In this document: one piece after another, positions 6,457 through 11,804 of the stretch
Numbering within the stretch: position 1 is the first letter of the stretch
Layout: every line of letters starts with the position of its first letter
DNA from: Candidatus Microgenomates bacterium
Lineage (GTDB): Bacteria; Patescibacteriota; Microgenomatia; 2-02-FULL-39-11
Assembly: GCA_022866885.1 (NCBI GenBank)
Contig: JALHWS010000083.1
Span: 1 to 11,804, forward strand
DNA: 11,804 nucleotides
Reading direction: 5' to 3'
The notes under the pieces: model-generated
The model's database searches: none
Told to the model about the DNA's origin: nothing
What the model saw: only the letters and a program-made list of their open reading frames with translations
Position numbers and translations under genes: made by a program

Positions 6457-6505
6457 TCCTTCTAGACTGATCCCGATAAAGTCGGGATACAGTAAGAAGG
6501 ATATA
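6453..6505 (+). promoter_or_regulatory. Nested inverted repeat covering the PBP ribosome binding site
   Basis: An 11-bp perfect outer stem pairs 6453-6463 (TATATCCTTCT) with 6495-6505 (AGAAGGATATA). After a symmetrical 6x6 internal loop, a 7-bp inner stem pairs ATCCCGA (6470-6476) with TCGGGAT (6482-6488) around a 5-base loop. The right arm contains AAGGA (6497-6501), the Shine-Dalgarno sequence eight bases before ATG 6510, so the folded RNA would hide it. As DNA the same repeat could be an operator between the divergent genes. The inner palindrome resembles dispersed ATCCCGA-type palindromes seen in some bacterial genomes. Confidence 0.7.
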
Positions 6506-6509
6506 CTTT

Positions 6510-8735
6510 ATGGAAAATAAATCCCAAAAACATTTCAAACCGAGCAAGAAATTATTCTTCTTATTTATTATCGCCTGTTTTTTACTGTCTGCTATCTACT
6601 TGCTGCTGGCTACTTTTATCAATCTCCCCAGTCCTTCGAAACTGATTTCCTATGAAATTCCCCAAACCACTAAAATTTTTGACCGCAGCGGCACTCTTCT
6701 TTATGAGGTTTACATGGAGCAAAACCGGACTTTGGTTAAACTCTCGGACATCCCGCTTTATCTTCGTCAGGCAACGATTGCCATCGAGGATAAAGATTTT
6801 TACCGCCATCAAGGCGTCAGTCTCGTCGGCGGAATATTGCGGGCGGTCAAGGAAACTCTCTTTCACCAAAAACTGCAGGGCGGCTCAACCATCACCCAGC
6901 AGCTGGTTAAAACCGCTCTTTTGACTCCGGAACGGACTTTAAGCCGGAAAATCAGGGAAATCATTTTGGCATTCTGGACGGAACGGCTATATAACAAAGA
7001 CCAGATTCAGGAAATGTATTTCAACCAGGTGCCGTACGGCGGAACCGCCTGGGGAATTGAAGCGGCCGCGGAAAAATACTTCGGTAAAAACGTCAAGCAG
7101 TTGTCTTTGGCGCAAGCTGCTCTTTTAGCCGGATTACCGGCAGCTCCAACTGTTTATTCTCCCTATGGAGCTCATCCTGAATATGCAATCGACCGTCAGA
7201 AAGAAGTCCTTGAACGGATGGTCGAAGACAAATACATTTCCGAGGAAGAAAAAAATCGTGCCTTGGCCGAAGAATTGAACTTTAAACTCCAGCGGACAGA
7301 TATCCAAGCCCCGCACTTCGTGATGTACGTCAAAGAAAAACTGGTCGAAAAATACGGCGAAAAAATGGTGGAAACCGGCGGGTTGAAAGTGACCACCAGC
7401 TTGGATCTGCCTTTGCAGGAATTTGCCCAGGATGCGGTTGCCACCGAAATTGCCAAACTGAAAAATTACCGGGTGGGCAACGGAGCTGCTCTGGTTACCC
7501 GTCCTGCCACCGGAGAAATTTTGGCCATGGTCGGCTCAAAAGATTATTTTGCCACCGACAGCGGCAACTTCAATGTCACTACTTCCTTTCGTCAACCTGG
7601 TTCGGCTATCAAACCGATCAACTACGCCGTCGGGCTGGAAACTAAAAAGGTCAATCCGGCAAGTCTTTTTATCGATACGCCAACTTGTTTTCAGGTAGTT
7701 GGTCAAAAGCCTTATTGTCCGGTCAATTACGACGGTAAATTCCACGGTCCGGTGCAACTGCGCTTTGCTTTAGGTAACTCTTTCAACATTCCGGCGGTCA
7801 AGATGATGGCTCTAAACGGAGTGGGACCGGTAATTGCTTCTGCTTCAGCAATGGGCATCTCCACTTTTTCCGATCCCTCGAAATACGGCCTGTCTCTGAC
7901 TTTAGGCGGGGGCGAAGTAACTATGCTTGACATGGCCAAGGCTTTTGGCGTTTTTGCCAACTCCGGCATCAGACGTGACCTCGTTTCCGTTTTAAAAGTG
8001 GAGGATCAAAACGGCAAAATCCTGGAAGAATTTAAGGACTCGAATTTTATCAGGGAAATCAACAAACCATTATCTTTCCCTTCCACGCTTCTCATCCAGG
8101 GACCAAGAGTCCTTTCCAATGAAACCACCTTTCTCATGTCCCATATTTTGCTTGACAACAATGCCCGTTCGCAAATGTTCGGCACCTCTTCATTTCTGAT
8201 CGTTCCCAACCATGCGGTAGCGGTGAAAACCGGTACGACTGACGATAAGAAAGATAACTGGACTATCGGTTATACCCCCAATTTTGTGGTGACGGTTTGG
8301 GTCGGCAACAACGATAATAAACCGATGGATCCTTATCTGTCTTCAGGTGTCACCGGCGCGGCACCGATTTGGAATAAAATCTTTACCGAAATCTTGAAAA
8401 ACCAACCGGACCTTTGGCCGAAACAACCGCCGGATATCGTCGGAAGCCAAATCTGCAGCCTTTCAGGCAAACTGCCGCCTAATCCGGATAAAAATGCCAG
8501 CGACCGCGGTTGTCCAACCAGATACGAATATTTTATTAAAGGGACTGTCCCGACTGAGACGGAAAACCTGAAACAGAATGTGACGATTGATAAAAACACC
8601 CGCAAGCTGGCTCCCCTCGACCAAAAAGACAACACTGAAGTCAAAGAACAGCAAATAGTCTCCGACATGTTCAGTAGCTACTGTCTGGACTGTCCGCATG
8701 ACGGCAGCGAACCGGTAACGAACATTAAACTCTAA
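6510..8735 (+). CDS. Class A penicillin-binding protein (PBP1A-like), first of two
   Basis: A 741-residue bifunctional peptidoglycan synthase. A short basic cytoplasmic tail and one signal-anchor helix (about 15-37) precede the GT51 glycosyltransferase: IEDKDFYRHQG with catalytic E93, GGSTITQQLVK (124-134), RKIREI with second Glu E150, and NQVPYGGTAWGIEAAA (172-187). The transpeptidase follows with nucleophile S365 in PGSAIKP, S424-x-N426 and K573-T-G575. It polymerises lipid II into glycan strands and cross-links them outside the membrane. Beyond the catalytic core is a ~120-residue C-terminal tail with four cysteines (C649, C668, C725, C728), and the transpeptidase has another close pair, C393/C403, so disulfides are plausible. 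The start is set by AAGGA eight bases upstream. It is divergent from CvpA-CAP, and 47 bases separate it from its paralogue downstream. E. coli PBP1a (mrcA) and Gram-positive PonA are functional relatives; no symbol is assigned because there are two copies. Confidence 0.96.
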   Translation: MENKSQKHFKPSKKLFFLFIIACFLLSAIYLLLATFINLPSPSKLISYEIPQTTKIFDRSGTLLYEVYMEQNRTLVKLSDIPLYLRQATIAIEDKDFYRHQGVSLVGGILRAVKETLFHQKLQGGSTITQQLVKTALLTPERTLSRKIREIILAFWTERLYNKDQIQEMYFNQVPYGGTAWGIEAAAEKYFGKNVKQLSLAQAALLAGLPAAPTVYSPYGAHPEYAIDRQKEVLERMVEDKYISEEEKNRALAEELNFKLQRTDIQAPHFVMYVKEKLVEKYGEKMVETGGLKVTTSLDLPLQEFAQDAVATEIAKLKNYRVGNGAALVTRPATGEILAMVGSKDYFATDSGNFNVTTSFRQPGSAIKPINYAVGLETKKVNPASLFIDTPTCFQVVGQKPYCPVNYDGKFHGPVQLRFALGNSFNIPAVKMMALNGVGPVIASASAMGISTFSDPSKYGLSLTLGGGEVTMLDMAKAFGVFANSGIRRDLVSVLKVEDQNGKILEEFKDSNFIREINKPLSFPSTLLIQGPRVLSNETTFLMSHILLDNNARSQMFGTSSFLIVPNHAVAVKTGTTDDKKDNWTIGYTPNFVVTVWVGNNDNKPMDPYLSSGVTGAAPIWNKIFTEILKNQPDLWPKQPPDIVGSQICSLSGKLPPNPDKNASDRGCPTRYEYFIKGTVPTETENLKQNVTIDKNTRKLAPLDQKDNTEVKEQQIVSDMFSSYCLDCPHDGSEPVTNIKL

Positions 8736-8744
8736 AAATTCCTC

Positions 8745-8773
8745 TTTACTGAACCTATAACCTGTGCTATATT
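8745..8773 (+). promoter_or_regulatory. Promoter of the second PBP gene, possibly leaderless
   Basis: TTTACT (8745-8750, 4 of 6) and TATATT (8768-8773, 5 of 6) are separated by 17 bases inside the 47-base gap between the PBP genes. The start site would fall at about 8780, two to four bases before ATG 8783, giving an essentially leaderless mRNA. There is no Shine-Dalgarno sequence; the bases before ATG are pyrimidines. Confidence 0.5.
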
Positions 8774-8782
8774 CTTTTCCCC

Positions 8783-11188
8783 ATGCCAAGAGGAAGAAAA
8801 AATATCAAAACTGCCCCATATATCAACCTGATTTCTCAGGTTTTATTTCTGCCGCTTTTTTTCTTCAAAGGTTGTGGCGATGTCATCATCAACCTGATAA
8901 ATATCATCATCTCTTTTTTTCTCCAGACCTATAAGTCTATTCAAACACTTAAGTTACCTGCCTTGCCGGCAGGCAGGCCTAAGTCACCTAAGGTTAGCAA
9001 GAAAAAAAGAGGCATCATTTACCGCAGGAAACCATCGCTACTTGAAAAAATCAATAAAAAAATCCTTATTATAAAAAAGAAAATCTTTTCCTTCAAAATC
9101 ATCCTGCCGAAAATTACAATTCCTAGTTTCAGTCTGCCGAAATTTACTGTCCCTAAACTGAAATTTAAATTTCCGAAAAGAAAAAGAATAAGAATAAGGA
9201 TTAAAATTCCCCGGGCTTTGAAAATTGTTTTCATGAAAATTAAATATTTCTTTTTCGGCGCTTTGGTAGTTTTGATCATCACCGTTTTCTACCAATTGAA
9301 GATTTTTATCCAGACAATCCCCAATCCTAAATATTTGTCCGTTAAAGACCCGCCGACAACCACCAAAATCTACGACCGCAATGACAAACTGCTCTACGAA
9401 ATTTATGCCGAACAAAACCGGACTCCCATCAAATTGGCCGAAGTGCCGCAAATGGTGATCCAAGCCACCATCGCCACTGAAGACAAGGATTTCTATTTCC
9501 ATAAAGGTTTCTCTGTCTCTGCCATCATCCGGGCTTTAATCCATAATCTGACTACCGATACCATTGAAGGAGGATCAACGATCACCCAGCAACTGATAAG
9601 AAGCGCACTTCTCACTCCTGACCGGACAATTAAACGGAAAGTCCAGGAAATCATCCTCTCCGTCTGGGCGGAAGGAATTTACAACAAAGACCAGATACTC
9701 GAAATGTACCTCAATCAGGTGCCTTATGGCGGCACCGCCTGGGGAATCGAAGCGGCCGCGCAAACCTATTTCGGAAAAAGCATCAAAGATTTGACGCTCT
9801 CAGAAACCGCGCTTTTAGCCGGACTGCCGGCCGCACCAAGCCGTTTCTCTCCATACGGAACTCATCCGCAGTTGGCTAAAAACCGCCAGGAAGAAGTCCT
9901 GAAACGGATGACTGATGAAGGTTATATCAATAAGGAAACCGCTGATATGGCAGCTTCGGAAACGTTAGATTATAAAAATCCCAAGATAGCGATATTGGCG
10001 CCTCATTTCGTCATGTATGTCAAAGAAGAACTGGAAAGACTGTATGGCCTGCGGCTGGTGGAAACCGGCGGACTACGGGTGAAAACCACTCTTGATCTTA
10101 ACTTGCAGGAAATGGCGCAAAAAATTGTCACGGAAAATATCAATGGCTTGAAAAACTTTAACGTAGGTAATGGGGCTGTCCTGATTACTGACCCCAAAGA
10201 CGGTGAAATTCTCTCCATGATCGGCTCAACCGACTATTTTGACCTTCAAAACCAGGGTAATGTCAACGTCACCACTTCTCTTCGTCAGCCTGGCTCTTCA
10301 ATCAAAGTCATCAATTATGCCGCGGCCTTAGCCCGCGGAATGACGGCCGCTACCATGATTGACGATACTCCGATCACTTATAAGGTTGCCGGTCAAGCTG
10401 CTTACGCACCGGTCAACTATGACGGCCGCTACCACGGCCGGGTAACCCTTCGGACAGCTTTGGGTTCTTCCTATAACATCCCGGCGGTCAAAATCCTGGC
10501 CCGGATCGGTCTTAAAGCGATGATCGAACAGGGAAAATTGATGGGGATCACCACTTGGAATGACGATAGCCGCTTCGGACTCTCTCTGACCTTAGGCGGT
10601 GGCGAGGTGACCATGTTGGATATGGCCAAAGTCTATGGCAGCTTGGCCAACCAGGGTGAAAGAGTGGATTTGACGCCTTTTTTAAAGATTACAGACTACA
10701 AAGGCGAGGTTTTACCCCTGCCGGAGGAAAAAGCACCGGTTAAGGCTACCTCACCTGAGATCGCCTATATTATCTCCAGCATCCTTTCGGATAATCTGGC
10801 CCGTCAACCTGCTTTCGGGCCCAATTCTTCTTTGGTTATTTCCGGTCACACGGTGGCGGTGAAAACCGGCACCAGCGACAACAAAAGGGATAATTGGACG
10901 ATCGGCTATACACCTAACTATGTGGTCACCGTCTGGGTGGGCAATAACGACGGCTCGCCGATGAACCCCAAGTTGACTTCAGGCGTCACCGGTGCAGCTC
11001 CTATCTGGCAGACGGTGATGAAGGAAATTTTGAAAGACAAAGAAGATAAACTTTTTGTGATGCCAAAAGGCATTATTGCTTTCCCTTGTTACGGCCGGAC
11101 CGAATATTTTATCTCCGGAACCCAACCGGTCGGCGGCTGTCCCACTCTTGTTCCCTCCTCTCCTTCCCCATCGGGCATTAGGAATTAA
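8783..11188 (+). CDS. Class A penicillin-binding protein (PBP1A-like), second copy with basic N-terminal extension
   Basis: An 801-residue paralogue of the preceding PBP. Its N-terminal ~150 residues are unlike the first copy. They comprise two hydrophobic stretches (about 14-28 and 34-48), a linker encoded by a GC-rich palindrome (57-66), and a very Lys/Arg-rich segment with prolines every five residues (P109, P114, P119, P124) ending in RKRIRIRIKIP. The canonical signal-anchor helix is at about 154-175. GT51 motifs: TEDKDFYFHKG (E233), GGSTITQQLIR, RKVQEI (E289), NQVPYGGTAWGIEAAA. Transpeptidase motifs: S505 in PGSSIKV, S563-Y-N565 and K694-T-G696. The residue after the SxxK lysine is Val where Pro is usual and where the first copy has Pro. 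The C-terminal tail is short, with cysteines C769 and C786 and a Ser/Pro end. The stop codon overlaps the convergent ykuK-like gene by four bases. It should be a membrane-bound peptidoglycan synthase; what the extension binds is unknown. Confidence 0.95.
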   Translation: MPRGRKNIKTAPYINLISQVLFLPLFFFKGCGDVIINLINIIISFFLQTYKSIQTLKLPALPAGRPKSPKVSKKKRGIIYRRKPSLLEKINKKILIIKKKIFSFKIILPKITIPSFSLPKFTVPKLKFKFPKRKRIRIRIKIPRALKIVFMKIKYFFFGALVVLIITVFYQLKIFIQTIPNPKYLSVKDPPTTTKIYDRNDKLLYEIYAEQNRTPIKLAEVPQMVIQATIATEDKDFYFHKGFSVSAIIRALIHNLTTDTIEGGSTITQQLIRSALLTPDRTIKRKVQEIILSVWAEGIYNKDQILEMYLNQVPYGGTAWGIEAAAQTYFGKSIKDLTLSETALLAGLPAAPSRFSPYGTHPQLAKNRQEEVLKRMTDEGYINKETADMAASETLDYKNPKIAILAPHFVMYVKEELERLYGLRLVETGGLRVKTTLDLNLQEMAQKIVTENINGLKNFNVGNGAVLITDPKDGEILSMIGSTDYFDLQNQGNVNVTTSLRQPGSSIKVINYAAALARGMTAATMIDDTPITYKVAGQAAYAPVNYDGRYHGRVTLRTALGSSYNIPAVKILARIGLKAMIEQGKLMGITTWNDDSRFGLSLTLGGGEVTMLDMAKVYGSLANQGERVDLTPFLKITDYKGEVLPLPEEKAPVKATSPEIAYIISSILSDNLARQPAFGPNSSLVISGHTVAVKTGTSDNKRDNWTIGYTPNYVVTVWVGNNDGSPMNPKLTSGVTGAAPIWQTVMKEILKDKEDKLFVMPKGIIAFPCYGRTEYFISGTQPVGGCPTLVPSSPSPSGIRN
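8947..8984. repeat. GC-rich palindromic element inside the second PBP gene
   Basis: CCTGCC (8957-8962) and GGCAGG (8972-8977) flank the perfect 8-base palindrome TGCCGGCA (8964-8971), with one unpaired T at 8963. Outside, ACTTA (8947-8951) can pair with TAAGT (8980-8984). It is in frame and encodes the LPALPAGRPK linker of the PBP. The first PBP gene has nothing similar. CCTGCC...GGCAGG palindromes are, from memory, widespread in CPR genomes, so this looks like a mobile or amplified short repeat tolerated in a disordered linker. Confidence 0.7.
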
Positions 11189-11664
11189 GTATGACGGTCA
11201 GCCACTTTTGAGGCTCCGTAGCTTTCCGGTTTAGTTTTGACCTTGAAACCTGATCCTCTGATCATGCCGACAATTTCGGCAATCATCTCTCTCGTCTCGC
11301 CGTTTTGGCCGATGTCGACATGGATTTCCAGCGTTTTGCAGACAGGATCTTTTTTAAAAACTTTCAGGACTTCCTGGGCGCAAGTCAAAGATAAAGTGGC
11401 TTCCGTATAAATCCGGTCGCGAAGTACCAAACTTTTGCTTTCGACTATTCTTTTCCAAAAATATACCCCGCCCATGCCGATACGGTGAATAACAATGGCG
11501 GTGACGAAATCCACTCCCGACCCATTTTTCGGCTGGGAATCGGTTCCAATAATCAGTTGGTAAGGGAAATCTGGAAACTTATTGATAAACTCAAGCGCTT
11601 TTTCCCTGACTCCGCAAAGGTCAAGATTTCCGTAAGTCTGACTTTGGAACATTTGATCGTCCAT
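11185..11664 (-). CDS. ykuK: YkuK-family protein, RNase H-like fold (DUF458)
   Basis: A 159-residue protein of the YkuK/DUF458 family, predicted RNase H-fold nucleases of unknown substrate. The conserved acidic positions are present in family order: D42 in IIGTDSQ, E88 in IYTEATLSL, D117 in IHVDIGQNGETR and D156 in the terminal SKVADRHT. The VTAIVIHRIGMGGVYFWKR segment (54-72) and GSGFKVKTKPESYGAS (137-152) also fit. No signal peptide or membrane segment is visible, so it is cytoplasmic. The length equals the family norm, so it looks intact. The start ATG 11664 is uncertain against Met5 (11652); neither has a ribosome binding site. It is convergent with the second PBP, their stop codons sharing bases 11185-11188. 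It is divergent from the gene at the right edge, with a possible shared -10 region. Nothing in the context reveals its job. Confidence 0.88.
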   Translation of the reverse strand: MDDQMFQSQTYGNLDLCGVREKALEFINKFPDFPYQLIIGTDSQPKNGSGVDFVTAIVIHRIGMGGVYFWKRIVESKSLVLRDRIYTEATLSLTCAQEVLKVFKKDPVCKTLEIHVDIGQNGETREMIAEIVGMIRGSGFKVKTKPESYGASKVADRHT

Positions 11665-11688
11665 AAAAGACCAATTTTACCATAAAGG

Positions 11689-11717
11689 TTGACAGATTGC
11701 CTTAAATCGTCTATTAT
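11689..11717 (+). promoter_or_regulatory. Promoter of the right-edge gene
   Basis: A perfect TTGACA (11689-11694) is followed after 17 bases by TATTAT (11712-11717, 5 of 6 to TATAAT). It is the strongest promoter-like sequence in the window by eye. Start near 11724, about 13 bases before ATG 11737; no Shine-Dalgarno sequence. Confidence 0.7.
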
Positions 11718-11743
11718 AGGCCAACTTAATTTAATTATGTCAT
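11713..11743 (-). promoter_or_regulatory. Possible divergent promoter of the ykuK-like gene
   Basis: On the minus strand a perfect TATAAT (11718-11713) occupies the same bases as the plus-strand -10 box. The best -35 is ATGACA (11743-11738, 5 of 6) at a long 19-base spacing, and it lies inside the start of the right-edge gene. The leader would be about 40 bases. Confidence 0.35.
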
Positions 11744-11804
11744 CAAGCAGAATAATTTTAGTCTTTTTGGGTTTTATCTTTATCGTCATCGTCATCCTTT
11801 CAAG
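11737..11804 (+). CDS. N-terminus of a membrane-anchored or secreted protein (partial)
   Basis: Twenty-two codons are visible before the right edge. They begin MSSSR and continue with an uninterrupted hydrophobic stretch (residues 6-21, Ile/Val/Phe/Leu), which is a signal anchor or signal peptide. The reading frame stays open to the end, and a strong promoter lies just upstream. There is too little sequence to name a family. Confidence 0.6.
   Translation, partial: MSSSRIILVFLGFIFIVIVILS

Noticed and set aside
5363..6547. Longer version of the CvpA-CAP gene starting at 6547
   Set aside because: The extra 53 codons run through the divergent promoters and the inverted repeat and overlap the start of the PBP gene. 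ATG 6388 has a good AAAGG site and begins a normal CvpA domain.
9019..9502. Minus-strand open frames antisense to the N-terminal part of the second PBP
   Set aside because: They mirror the Lys-rich, low-complexity coding region and end in the GT51 domain. No independent support.
1..11804. tRNA, rRNA or insertion sequence in the window
   Set aside because: No cloverleaf, conserved rRNA segment, transposase motif or terminal inverted repeats with target duplication were seen by eye. A covariance-model scan would be needed to exclude small RNAs.

Overview
The window is a chromosomal segment of an uncultivated-type bacterium, most likely Candidate Phyla Radiation (Patescibacteria), perhaps Microgenomates-like. 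This is inferred from several things: a compact pilB-pilC-pseudopilin operon, a CvpA-CAP fusion, GC-rich short palindromes including one inside a coding region, very few Shine-Dalgarno sites, short or leaderless 5' ends, and two near-tandem class A penicillin-binding proteins (PBPs). TGA ends one gene as a stop, which argues against the Gracilibacteria/Absconditabacteria code. No rRNA or other phylogenetic marker is present, so the placement is tentative.

Layout: positions 1-4198 (minus strand) carry a type IV pilus-like operon, transcribed pilB, pilC, a small pseudopilin, then a large pseudopilin with a LVIVD-type repeat that runs off the left edge. A ~300-base spacer (4199-4497) holds a probable pilB promoter and a small hairpin. 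It is preceded on the same strand by a manganese-type superoxide dismutase gene (4498-5100) with a good sigma70-type promoter. Positions 5158-5362 hold two long, related stem-loops and a 24-base relic of a second copy of the end of the neighbouring gene. Positions 5363-6388 (minus) encode a membrane protein joining a CvpA domain to an extracytoplasmic CAP domain.

A 121-base divergent control region (6389-6509) follows. It contains a nested inverted repeat that would hide the ribosome binding site of the next gene. Two class A PBPs (6510-8735 and 8783-11188, plus) fill most of the right half. The second has an unusual ~150-residue basic N-terminal extension. A YkuK-family RNase H-fold protein (11185-11664, minus) converges on them with overlapping stop codons. 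At the right edge a new plus-strand gene starts with a signal anchor.

Functionally the window is about the cell surface: pilus assembly, peptidoglycan synthesis, a cell-wall or secreted CAP protein and oxidative-stress defence. The most distinctive observations are the twin hairpins with a synonymous-only duplicated gene end, the RBS-sequestering inverted repeat, the pseudopilin-LVIVD architecture and the N-terminal extension of the second PBP.
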